This document shows, piece after piece, positions 51,988 through 61,000 of a DNA stretch of 64,000 nt; within the stretch, counting starts at the first letter, position 1, and each line of letters begins with the position of its first letter. The notes beneath the pieces were generated by a model that ran no database searches, was not told the DNA's origin, and saw only the letters and a list, made by a program, of their open reading frames with translations. Made by a program: the position numbers and the translations under genes. The stretch comes from Microbacterium neungamense (GTDB lineage: Bacteria > Actinomycetota > Actinomycetes > Actinomycetales > Microbacteriaceae), in contig NZ_CP069717.1 of assembly GCF_024971095.1 (NCBI RefSeq), positions 2,170,001-2,234,000 of the forward strand. Direction: 5' to 3'.

Positions 51988-53217
51988 TCAACCCGTCGCC
52001 ATCAGCTCCTGATGGCTGACCAGATACTGCCGGCGCAGCCAGTCGCCGAACTTCCGCACGGCGAGGCAGTCCCGGCCCTGCGAGCAGGGGATGACCGGGT
52101 CGTGACCGGCGTAGGCGGCGAAGATCCGCAGCTTGCGGTCCAGCTGAGCGTCGGTGAGGTTCGCGGGCCGCTGCGCGACCGGGTAGCCCTGCGCGTAGCT
52201 GACCACCGCGGGGTCGATCGCGCCGCTTTCCGCCTGGGACGCGACGATGCGGCCGACGACGCGGTGGTCGGGGTGATCGCCCGTGGCGCCGGCGGCGAAG
52301 CCGGGCATGTGCGCCAGCACGCGGGTGGCCGCGAAGCCTGCCGACAGCTCGGCGACGGTGGCCTTGAGCTCGTCGAGGGTCACCTGCACGGCGGTGTCGA
52401 AGGTCGTCATCCAGTCGATCCCACCCAGCCACAGCTTGGCCAGGCTCTGCGAGCCGGTCACCGGGAACCCGTCACCGGTGAGGTTCCCGTCCGGGAGGCG
52501 GAGCATGATCAGCGTGATCCGCGGGTCGTCGGCGGGCTGGGTGAGCAGCACGGTGAGGCCGCTGCGCAGCGTGACGGTGCGATCGGTCCACGGGGTGGAG
52601 GCGCCACGCATCGCGTCGTATGCCAGGCGGATGCCCTCCTCACGGCCGACCGCGTAGTCGCGTCCCTTGCCGGCATCGCCGTTGGTGAAGAAGAACGAGC
52701 GCAGGCACTGACCGGCGTCGAGCGCCTCGGGCAGGGTGGGGCTGCCGAACAGCAGGTCGTCGTCGAAGTGCGCCCAGAAGGAGACGATGGTGCCGGCGGG
52801 GCAGGCGGGCGTCAGGTACTGCACCGGCGACCGGAACTCGGCCGCCGCGGCATCCGGCGTGTTCAGCACCGCGGGCACGTCGCCGCACTGGCCAGTGCTC
52901 GCGAAGAAGTCGACCGCGTCGGCGCGGGCCTGCGAGAGATCGAACGGCAGGCGGCCGGCGACCTCGGCGGGCAGCTGCTGCGGGCAGGACGCCTGCAGCT
53001 GCGCGATGCGCTCGGCGGTGAGCCCGTTGCGGGCGACCGGGACCACAGGCGCCGGAGTCGGCGTGGGCGTCGCGATGGGCGTGGGCGTGGTCTCCGGCGG
53101 CTTCACCGTCTCGGCCGGATCCGCGGCCGGCACCCCGCATCCTGCGACGACCGCCATCACCAACGCGAGCGCCGCCAGCGGCAGCCACCGTCGCGCCTTC
53201 GAGCCCCCCACGGCCAT
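51988..53217 (-). CDS. PIG-L family deacetylase, predicted lipoprotein
   Basis: 409 residues. N-terminal lipoprotein signal (ARRWLPLAALALVMAVVAGC, lipobox VAGC), then a Thr/Pro spacer. The PIG-L/LmbE zinc hydrolase fold has FWAHFDDDLLF (AHxDDD, around residue 150) and GDHPDHRVVGRI (HPDH, around 315). Homologues deacetylate N-acetylglucosaminyl compounds such as mycothiol precursors; here the enzyme is outside the membrane, so a cell-wall or environmental sugar is likely. GTG 53262 would extend the N-terminus by 15 residues. Confidence 0.8.
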   Translation of the reverse strand: MAVGGSKARRWLPLAALALVMAVVAGCGVPAADPAETVKPPETTPTPIATPTPTPAPVVPVARNGLTAERIAQLQASCPQQLPAEVAGRLPFDLSQARADAVDFFASTGQCGDVPAVLNTPDAAAAEFRSPVQYLTPACPAGTIVSFWAHFDDDLLFGSPTLPEALDAGQCLRSFFFTNGDAGKGRDYAVGREEGIRLAYDAMRGASTPWTDRTVTLRSGLTVLLTQPADDPRITLIMLRLPDGNLTGDGFPVTGSQSLAKLWLGGIDWMTTFDTAVQVTLDELKATVAELSAGFAATRVLAHMPGFAAGATGDHPDHRVVGRIVASQAESGAIDPAVVSYAQGYPVAQRPANLTDAQLDRKLRIFAAYAGHDPVIPCSQGRDCLAVRKFGDWLRRQYLVSHQELMATG

Positions 53218-53317
53218 TCCCCCCAGCCGGCCGCCCACCCTGGCGCGCCACCCAGCGCTCACTGTACCAGCGCCGCTGTGAATCCAGCGTTACGACGCCC
53301 GCCCGCTTCGCTTGTAC

Positions 53318-53327
53318 AAAACGTTTT
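53318..53327. promoter_or_regulatory. LacI-type operator upstream of the C45 peptidase gene
   Basis: Perfect palindrome AAAACGTTTT within ACAAAACGTTTTATGTG, 20 bases before the ATG. The same 16-base core recurs at 55476, upstream of the LacI gene. Confidence 0.75.
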
Positions 53328-53346
53328 ATGTGCCCAGCATGGCGCC

Positions 53347-54420
53347 ATGCAGCTTCGATTCTCCGTATCCACCGCCCCGGACGCCGCCGCACGCGGTCGG
53401 GAGCTCGGCGCCGAGTTCGCCCCGCAGTTCCGTGAGAGCGTGCGGCTCTACCTCGAGCATTTCGAGGAGCTCGGCATCGCCGACGCCACCGTGCAGGCGA
53501 TCACCGAGCGCTCGCACGACGCGCTCCGCGCCTGGGCGCCGGGCCTCGCGGCGGAGACGGAGGCCATCGCCGAGGCGTCCGGGATCGAGCTGTGGCAGCT
53601 CGCCGCGGTGGGCGCGCGCACCGAAGTGCTCGCGGTCGCGCCGACCAGGAGCGCGGCGGAGTGCTCGACCGCCGTCCGCACCGGCCCCGGCATCGCCCCG
53701 GAGACCTTCCAGACCTGGGACTGGCACGAGTTCCTCGTTCCGGAGGGGCTGATGCGCTCCTTCACCTCCGACGCCGGGCTGCATGTGAAGCTGTTCACCG
53801 AGTTCGGCACCGCCGCGAAGATCGGCGTGAACGACGCCGGCGTCGGGCTGCACTTCAACATCCTGATGCACTCCTCCGACTCCGACGCCGGGGGCGTGCC
53901 GGTGCACGCCGTCGCGCGCCGCATCCTCGACGAGGCGCGCAGCCTCGACGACGCCATCCGGATCGCCGGCAGCGCCACGGTCAGCGCCTCCACCGTGCTC
54001 ACCGTCTTCGAGTCCACCGCCGAAGGCTCGCAGGCCGCCAGCATCGAGCTGTCCCCCGCTGCGATGGCGATCGTCCGGCCTGCCGAGGACGGCTGGCTGT
54101 TCCACACCAACCACTTCCTCGACCCGGAGCTCGCCACCGGCGACACCATGCCGGACGCCTCCGAGACCCGCGAGCGCTACGAGCACCTCGATCGGGTGCG
54201 CGGCACGCTGGCCGATCTCGCGCCCACGGAACGCGCGGCGGCCGCGTGCGGCGGCGAGGGCGAAGGGGCGGTCATCTGCATCCGTCCCGACGACGCGCTG
54301 CCGCGCCCGGACCAGTGGCAGACGCTGCTCACCATCAGCGTGGACGCGGCCGGGTTCGGGCTGGACTTCTTCCCCGGCAGCCCGGCCGAGGCGGCCGAAG
54401 CGGGGATGTCACGCCTCTGA
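53347..54420 (+). CDS. C45-family (acyl-CoA:6-APA acyltransferase-like) Ntn hydrolase
   Basis: 357-residue protein with the C45 N-terminal nucleophile pattern: the Cys in RSAAECSTAV (around residue 103), then QTWDWHEFL, KIGVNDAGVGLHFNIL and FHTNHFL. Relatives include isopenicillin N acyltransferase and carcinine hydrolase; they cleave amide bonds of small amides after self-processing at the Cys. The substrate is unknown. It is controlled by the LacI operator at 53318. Its last 12 bases overlap the end of the convergent LacI gene. Confidence 0.8.
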   Translation: MQLRFSVSTAPDAAARGRELGAEFAPQFRESVRLYLEHFEELGIADATVQAITERSHDALRAWAPGLAAETEAIAEASGIELWQLAAVGARTEVLAVAPTRSAAECSTAVRTGPGIAPETFQTWDWHEFLVPEGLMRSFTSDAGLHVKLFTEFGTAAKIGVNDAGVGLHFNILMHSSDSDAGGVPVHAVARRILDEARSLDDAIRIAGSATVSASTVLTVFESTAEGSQAASIELSPAAMAIVRPAEDGWLFHTNHFLDPELATGDTMPDASETRERYEHLDRVRGTLADLAPTERAAAACGGEGEGAVICIRPDDALPRPDQWQTLLTISVDAAGFGLDFFPGSPAEAAEAGMSRL

Positions 54421-55446
54421 GCGCCGGCCTTCACGCTGGGCCCGCGTCGAGGCGCGCGGCTTGAGCTGGGCCCGCGTCAGCCGCGGGCCCTCGCACTCCC
54501 CCGTGTCGAGCAGCTGCACGAGCATGTCGAGCAGCGCGTCGGCGGTGTCGGCGAGGCGGAACGAGAAGGCGGTGATGGCCGGCTTCGCCGAGCGGGCCTG
54601 CTCGGAGTCGGATGCCGCGAGCACGAGCACGTCCCGCGGGATGACGAACCCGTGCCGCTGCAGCTCGGCCTGCAGACCGGCGGCATGGCGGCCGGTCATG
54701 CACAGCACGGCATCCGGCACTCCCCCGCCGATGATCCGGCGCGCGGCCTCGGCGCCGCCGTCGACGCCGCTCCGCTCCGGCTGCTCGTCCATGCGCGGCG
54801 CCACGTCGGTGCGGCGGCACCACTCTCGGTACTCGATGCGGTAGTCGTCGTTCCAGGCGTTGCGGTCGGTCCCGCTGAGCAGGACGATCTCGCGCGCCCC
54901 GGCGTGCTCGAGGTGGTGCAGTGCGCGGCGGGCGGCATCGCGGTCGTCCTCCGCCGCCCAGCGGTGGTGGCTGTCTCGGCCCGGCTCACGGCCGTAGGTG
55001 ACGTACGGGATGCCGCGGCTCTCCAGCATCGCGGTGACCGGATCGCCCTCCTGGGGGCTCATCACGACGTAGCCGTCCAACGCGAAAGCGAGCGGCGGCA
55101 CCGAGCGCCCGCTGATGTCCGGCACGAGCGTCAGGCTCAGCCCGCGGGCCAGCGCCTTCGCCGCGAAGATACCGGCGAACCGGTCGAAGACGTCCACGCC
55201 CTCCGGGGTGTAGTCGCCGAGGACGTCGAGTGATCGCATCGCCAGCCCCACGGCGTCGATGCGCGACTGCCGCATGCCCCGCGCGAAGGCATCCGCCTGG
55301 TAGCCCAGCTCCTCCGCGACCCGGCGCACCCGCTCCCGCGTCTTCTCGCTGACCGTGCCCTTGCCGTTCAGAGCGTGCGAGACCGCCGTGATCGACACCC
55401 CGGCGCGCGCCGCGACATCCCTGATGGTGACGCCGTTCCGCCTCAT
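54409..55446 (-). CDS. LacI-family transcriptional regulator
   Basis: 345 residues. The N-terminal LacI HTH is GVTIRDVAARAGVSITAVSH, ALNGKGTVSEKTRERV. The effector domain has LALDGYVVMSPQ-type FALDGYVVMSPQEGD and PDAVLCMTGRHAAGLQAELQ. It converges on the C45 gene and is divergent from the broken MFS gene. Identical palindromes lie 30 bases upstream of its own start and ahead of the C45 gene, so it probably represses the set, including itself, until an amide or sugar effector binds. Confidence 0.92.
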   Translation of the reverse strand: MRRNGVTIRDVAARAGVSITAVSHALNGKGTVSEKTRERVRRVAEELGYQADAFARGMRQSRIDAVGLAMRSLDVLGDYTPEGVDVFDRFAGIFAAKALARGLSLTLVPDISGRSVPPLAFALDGYVVMSPQEGDPVTAMLESRGIPYVTYGREPGRDSHHRWAAEDDRDAARRALHHLEHAGAREIVLLSGTDRNAWNDDYRIEYREWCRRTDVAPRMDEQPERSGVDGGAEAARRIIGGGVPDAVLCMTGRHAAGLQAELQRHGFVIPRDVLVLAASDSEQARSAKPAITAFSFRLADTADALLDMLVQLLDTGECEGPRLTRAQLKPRASTRAQREGRRSEA

Positions 55447-55475
55447 CGCGACCTCCTCGAGGGACAGTGTTGCAC

Positions 55476-55485
55476 AAAACGTTTT
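55476..55485. promoter_or_regulatory. LacI-type operator between lacI and the MFS remnant
   Basis: AAAACGTTTT within CACAAAACGTTTTACGTG, matching the site at 53318 at 16 of 18 positions. Confidence 0.75.
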
Positions 55486-55580
55486 ACGTGGCTACCGCGA
55501 CTTCCCAGCACCCGAACCGGAGTCTCGGCGACTCCGCCCCCAATCCCCTCCTCCGAGGACGACGTTCAAGGACGAATGCC

Positions 55581-56202
55581 ATGGCGCAGACGCAGATCAC
55601 CCCCGCAGCACGCACCGCACCGCCGGTGACGAGCCTGCGCACCTTCTTCATCTCCGGACTCGGCACCGCACTCGAGTTCTACGACTTCATCATCTACGGC
55701 TTCGCGGCCTCGCTGGTCTTCCCCCAGCTCTTCTTCCCCGACGTGGACCCGCTGATGGGCACGATCGTCGCCTTCGCCGCCTTCGGCGCCGGCTTCGTGG
55801 CGCGCCCGCTGGGCGGCATCGTCGTCGGGCACTTCGGCGACCGGATCGGCCGCAAGGCCATGCTCGTGTTGACCCTGCTGGTGATGGGCGTGAGCACGTT
55901 CCTGATGGCGTCCCTGTCGGACCGCATCGGCCGCAAGAAGGTGCTCATCGGCGGCGCCATCGTCTACGGGCTGTTCTTCTTCGCCTTCCTCGGGATCCTC
56001 GATCTCCACGACCTACCAGATCGGCGCCGCACTGGGCGGCGGCACCGCCGCGCCGGTCGCCACGGCGCTGTTCATGGCCAGCGGCCAGGACTCCCTGGGC
56101 GTCGCCCTGTACTCGAGCGCCGCCTGTCTCCTCCTCATCCTGTGCGCCTTCGGCCTGCGCGAGACCTTCCGCACCCCGACGGAGCAGCTCGGCGAGCACT
56201 GA
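55581..56202 (+). pseudogene. MHS/MFS metabolite-proton symporter, internally deleted and frameshifted
   Basis: Starts normally (SLRTFFISGLGTALEFYDFI, GHFGDRIGRKAMLVLTLLVM). After GVSTFLM it jumps to ASLSDRIGRKKVLIGGAIVY, the equivalent motif of the second half, so several helices are missing. Near 56010 the frame breaks, and TYQIGAALGGGTAAPVATAL, ALYSSAACLLLILCAFGLRE continues in another frame to the TGA at 56202. Intact relatives have about 430 residues; about half remain. It was probably the transporter for the C45 substrate. Confidence 0.8.
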
Positions 56203-56274
56203 GCCTCGCCCCCGAGACCACGGCGGCCGCATGCTTCCCGGGTATGCGGCCGCCGTGACCATGTCCGGCGGCGG

Positions 56275-56760
56275 TCAGCCGGCGCTCGCGTCAGGGGCCG
56301 ACGCCTGGGCGTCCCGCCTGCCGGCGCGGCGCTGCAGATCCTCCGCGAGCATCAGGAGGATGCCGCTCGGGCCGCGCAGGTAGGTGAGCCGGTAGAGGTC
56401 CTGATAGGTGGCGACGCCGCGCAGCGGCCGGCATCCGTGCCTCGCGGCGATCTCGAGAGCGGCGTCGAGATCGTCGACGGAGAACGCGACGCGGTGCATG
56501 CCGATCTCGTTCGGAAGCACGGGCTCGCGCTCGATCGCGTCCGGATGGATGTACTCGAACAGCTCGAGCTGCCCGTTCCCGTCGGGCGTCTGCAGGACCG
56601 CGATCCGGACGTGGTTGCCGTCGAGCCCGACGGCGGTGTCGGCCCAGTCTCCGCTGATCGTGTCCCGGCCGAGGACGGTGAGTCCGAGGTCGGTGAAGAA
56701 GGCGATCGCCTCGTCGATGTCGCGCACGGCGATGCCGACGTTCTCGAGTCTGATGGTCAT
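56275..56760 (-). CDS. VOC/glyoxalase-family protein
   Basis: 161-residue vicinal-oxygen-chelate protein with two beta-alpha-beta-beta-beta modules: MTIRLENVGIAVRDIDEAIA, NHVRIAVLQTPDGNGQLELF, IGMHRVAFSVDDLDAALEIA, LYRLTYLRGPSGILLMLAED. Metal ligands could be His (MHRVAF) and Glu residues. A lyase or dioxygenase role is possible; the substrate is unknown. The ATG at 56760 matches the family start; the longer frame upstream runs into the tRNA terminator. Confidence 0.8.
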   Translation of the reverse strand: MTIRLENVGIAVRDIDEAIAFFTDLGLTVLGRDTISGDWADTAVGLDGNHVRIAVLQTPDGNGQLELFEYIHPDAIEREPVLPNEIGMHRVAFSVDDLDAALEIAARHGCRPLRGVATYQDLYRLTYLRGPSGILLMLAEDLQRRAGRRDAQASAPDASAG

Positions 56761-56832
56761 GCTGGATGGTAGCCCGTGGCTCCAGCGCGCGTAAGGGGCA
56801 GGCGCGACGCGGGACGGGAACCCGAGAAAGCG

Positions 56833-56860
56833 GAAAACCCCTGGCGAACCAGGGGTTTTC
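56833..56860 (-). terminator. Terminator behind tRNA-Ser
   Basis: Perfect 12-bp stem GAAAACCCCTGG/CCAGGGGTTTTC with a four-base loop. The arm sequence supplies a T-run on either strand, so it can work in both directions. Confidence 0.8.
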
Positions 56861-56861
56861 G

Positions 56862-56952
56862 TGGCGGTGACGGTGGGATTTGAACCCACGGTAGGGGGTT
56901 ACCCTACACAACTTTTCGAGAGTTGCACCTTCGGCCGCTCGGACACGTCACC
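56862..56952 (-). tRNA. tRNA-Ser (CGA)
   Basis: Full class II tRNA: acceptor GGTGACG/CGTCACC, long variable arm, T-arm GTGGG/CCCAC with loop TTCAAAT, anticodon loop CTCGAAAA (anticodon CGA) in stem GCAAC/GTTGT-type pairing, and an encoded CCA at 56862-56864. Followed closely by a terminator. Confidence 0.95.
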
Positions 56953-57137
56953 GAGGACAAGTTTACGGCACACGCCGTGCTGGCGCGAATCGCCGCCGTG
57001 CGGCCGGCGCGGCGATGTGCTGTTCGCGCGGAGGAATGCCCGGATCCGGTCCGCGCGACGCGCACTTCTCCGCGCGAAGCGCACACGCGGGTCGCCGGCA
57101 GACGGCACGCCCGAAGCACCCGCGCGGCGCCAGTCCG

Positions 57138-58075
57138 TCACCAGGCTGCGGCGACCTCGGCGTGGGTGCGGAGGATGTCCTCCGTGGTCCCGCGCGGGGC
57201 GCGGCCGATGCCGCATTCGGTCGCGACGCCGAAGGCCGGCACCACGCGGGATGCCGTGGCGATGCGCCTCCGCGCGCCCTCGGCGCCGTCCTCGCGGTGC
57301 ACCAGCCCGAGGTAGAGCTCGTCCACCGGGGCGAGGTCACGCAGCGGGGCGACGTAGGCATCGTCGTCGCGCTCGATCGGCACCGGCAGGTGCAGCCAGC
57401 TCAGCCGGCGGGCGGATGCCGCGATGACGGCGTTCGCGTAGCGGACCAGGTTCCCGGCATCCGCGGGCTCGGTGAAGTGCCGCTCGCCCGCGTCGCCGTA
57501 GCAGAGGTGCACCCCGACCTCCACATCGACGGGCACCGCGTCGACGAGGCCGGCGAGGCGGGAGACCAGGCCGTCGAAGGGGTCGCCCGGCCACCAGGCC
57601 TCCATCACCCGGCCGTACCCGGCGGCGTGCTCGATGATGCCCATCTCGCTGGCGACGTCCCACTGGACGGCCAGGTCGCGGTGCGGGATGCCGGTGAGGA
57701 TGTCCTCGAGCTCGCGCCGCATCGCGGCGGCGTACACCGGCTCGATGGCGATGCGGTCGTCGCCGGAGAAGAAGGAGGACACCACGGCCACCGGGGTCGG
57801 CAGCGACACCTGGAAGCGCACGCCCTCGGCGATCACGCCCTCCTCGCGGAGGCGCCGGAAGACGGCGTACGACGCCTCCGCGGCGGCGGCATAGCCGAGC
57901 GGAGGCAGCCGGATGCCGTCCGGGTCGACGCCGTCGGCGAGGCGCAGCGGCCGCGCGTCGAGCCCGGGATGCGGCGGAGCAGTCCGCCGAGCATCCCGGC
58001 GGCGGTGCGCATGGTCTTCTCGGCGTCGTCGTAGTTCACGCTGCCGACGAGGAGCGCTCCGCGGGGCTGGGTCAT
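57138..58075 (-). pseudogene. MetE-like (cobalamin-independent methionine synthase fold) protein, frameshifted
   Basis: ATG 58075 opens PRGALLVGSVNYDDAEKTMR, GMLGGLLRRIP. The frame then breaks near 57968, where the family would have DGE. It resumes as GLDARPLRLADGVDPDGIRL, with VAVVSSFFSGDDR, AVQWDVASEMGI, VGVHLCYGDAGERHF and PAFGVATECGIGR to the stop at 57138. UROD/MetE-like proteins of this size (~310 residues) are of uncertain function. The start overlaps the cydDC stop (ATGA), so ribosomes would be delivered into a broken frame. Confidence 0.7.
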
Positions 58076-61000
58076 CCGACCAGCCTAACGAGGTCGCCGG
58101 GATCGCTGCGCTCGGGGGCCGCCGACGGCGTGCGGCCGTCGGCGATGCGGACGACGCGGTCGATCAGGCCCGCGGGCGGTTCGATATGCGAGATGAGCAG
58201 CACCGACTGCGGGCCGGCGGCGCGGAGGAGGTCGCGCAGCAGGGCGTCGGATGCGTCCGGGTCGACGCCCGCGGTGGGTTCGTCCAGCACGAGCACCGGG
58301 AAGCCGCGCAGTAGCGCCCGGGCGAGGGCGAGGCGCTGTGCCTGGCCGCCGGAGACGAGCGCGCCGCGATCCCCGACGCGGGCGTCCAGGCCGCCGCGAC
58401 CGCGCACCCAGTCCGCCAGGCCGACGCGGTCGAGCACGGCGAGGAGGTCGTCGTCGGTGGCGGTGTCGCGGGCGAAGAGCAGGTTCTGACGGATGTCCTC
58501 GTCGAACAGGGTCGGGCTCTGCTCGCACAGGCCGATCGTGCGCCGCAGCGCCGGCCCGGAAAGCGCCGCGGCATCCTGCCCGCCGATGCGGAACTCGCCG
58601 CGCACCCGCAGGAAGCCCACCAGCGCGGCGGCGAGCGTGCTCTTGCCCGATCCGCTCGGGCCCGCCACCAGCACGCGCTCCCCCGCGTGCAGGTCGAGGT
58701 CGACGCCGCGCAGCGCATCGGCGCCGCCTGGCCAGGCGGCGCGGACGCCGCGGAGACGGAGGGCGGGAGGGGCGGCGGGCGCGGCGGCTGCGGGGGCGGG
58801 GGCTGAGTCGGATGCGGGGTCGGCGCCGGCATCCGGGCGCAGCTCTGCGGGGAGGCGCGCGGGGAGCACGTCGGCGAGGCGACGCGCGCTCGCACGCACG
58901 CTGCGCCACGCGGATGCCGCGGCGGGCACGGCCCCGAAGACCTCGAAGACGACCATCGGCACGAGCACGGCCACGGCGAGCCAGGGACCGTCGATGGCGC
59001 CGGTGGCCAGCCCCGGCGACGCCGCGGCGAGCGCCGTCACGGACGCGACGCCCGACACGGCGGACACGATGCCCGCGGAGGCGGCCTGCGCGACCGATCC
59101 GCGGCCGACCGCCCCGCGGAGCGCCGCATCCGCATCCCGCACCCGGAGACGGGCGGCGGGCTCCGCGCCGTAGGCGAGCAGCACGTCCAGCGCGCCCAGG
59201 TAGTCGCCCAGCGCCGCCGCGAGGTCGCCCCGCCGTGCGGAGATGCGGGTCTCGGCGCGCGATCCGAGCACCCAGCCCAGGCCGGCGGATGCCGCGGCCG
59301 CGACGATCAGGCAGACGACGAGGGTCAGCGCCGCGGGAGGGGCGACCAGGGCGAGGAACACGACCGCGCCCGCGGCCACGATCGCCGACACCGCCAGCGG
59401 CTGCACGACCCGGAGCGGGAGGTTCTGCAGGTTCTCGACGTCGTCGACGAGGGCGGCGAGCACCCGGCCGCGGTCGGTGCGGCCGAGCCCCGCCGGAGCC
59501 AGCGGGGTCAGCCGGCGCACCATCGCGGCGCGGGTCACCGCCAGCCGGCGGAGGGCGGCGTCGTGTCCGCTGAGCCGTTCCAGATACCGTGTGACGGCGC
59601 GGGTGACCGCGAAGAACCGCACCCCGACCACGGCGATCGACAGCGGCACCAGCGAGTCGACGATCGAAGCGCTCACGATCAGCCATCCGCTCACCGCGAG
59701 CAGGGCGACGGCGGATGCCGCGGAGAGGACGCCCCAGATCAGCCCGGGCAGGAAGCGCCGCAGCGGCGGCTGCGCGAGGCGCAGGAAGGACGACGCCTCA
59801 GCCGTCGAACGAGCGAAGCGCGTTTCGTCTCGGTCGGCGCCGCCGCCCTCGCTCAACGACCGGGAAGGGTCGGTCGCTGAGCCCGTCGAAGCGCCACCGG
59901 ACGGGGAGGCGGCAGACGCCGCGGACAGCGGGACGATCTGGTCGGCGATGCTGCGGGCGGTGCGGCGGTGGGAGACGAGGAGGATCGTGGCCCCGGCATC
60001 CGCCCGCTCCCGCAGCGAACGCCAGAGCCGGGCCTCGGTCTCGGCGTCCAGGGCGCTCGAGGGCTCGTCGAGCAGGAGCACCCGGCCCGGTTCGGCGGCG
60101 TGCCGGTACAGGGCGCGCGCGACGGCCACCCGCTGCGCCTGCCCTCCGGACAGGCCGCCGCCCTGCACGCCGAGCTCCTGCGCGGGGTCGAGGTCGTCGG
60201 CGCAGGCCGCCCGGAGAGCGGCGCGCACGGCATCCGCCGACGGCGCGGGGTCGCCCAGCGCGACGTTCCCCGCGACGGTGCCCTGCAGCAGCCCCGGCCG
60301 CTGGTCGGCCCACGCCGTCCAGTCCGCGGGATCGAGACGGCGGACATCCACCCCGCCGAGCGTCGCCGCCCCGGTGAACGCCACGGCGCCGCGCAGCGCC
60401 GCGAGCAGACTCGACTTGCCCGATCCGCTCGCCCCCTCGATCAGCGTGATCGTGCCCGGCCGGGCCGTGAACGACACCGGCGGAAGCCCCCGCACCCGCA
60501 GCCCCTCGACCGCCAGGACCTCCTCCCCCGGGTTTCGAATCGCGCGATCGGTCGCTCCCGAGGCCGGAAAGCGACCGATCGCGCGATTCGAAACGGCACC
60601 GGCCTCGTCGAGAACCGCGAACACGTCCTCGGTCGCCGCAACACCCTCCGCCGCGGCGTGGAACTGCACGCCCACCTGGCGGATCGGCAGGAACGCCTCC
60701 GGGGCGAGCAGCAGCACGAACAGGCCGACCTCGAGCGACAGGTCGCCGGAGAGCAGCCGGAACCCCACCGCCACGGCGATCAGCGCAACGGCGAGCGACG
60801 ACAGCAGCTCCATCGCGAACCCGGACAGGAACGAGTACCGCAGCACGGTCATCGTCTCCCGCCGGTACTCGTCGGCGGTCTGCGCGATCCGGTCGGCGGC
60901 GCGGCCCTCCCGCCCGAACAGGCGCAGCGTGGCCAGCCCCTGCACGGTGTCCGCGAACCGGGCGGCGAGGCGCTGCAGCGTCCGCCACTGCCGCTGCTGC

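Noticed and set aside
53347..54420. Penicillin acylase / antibiotic biosynthesis cluster
   Set aside because: C45 homology alone does not indicate antibiotic synthesis; neighbours are a LacI regulator and a metabolite symporter remnant, which suggest catabolism.
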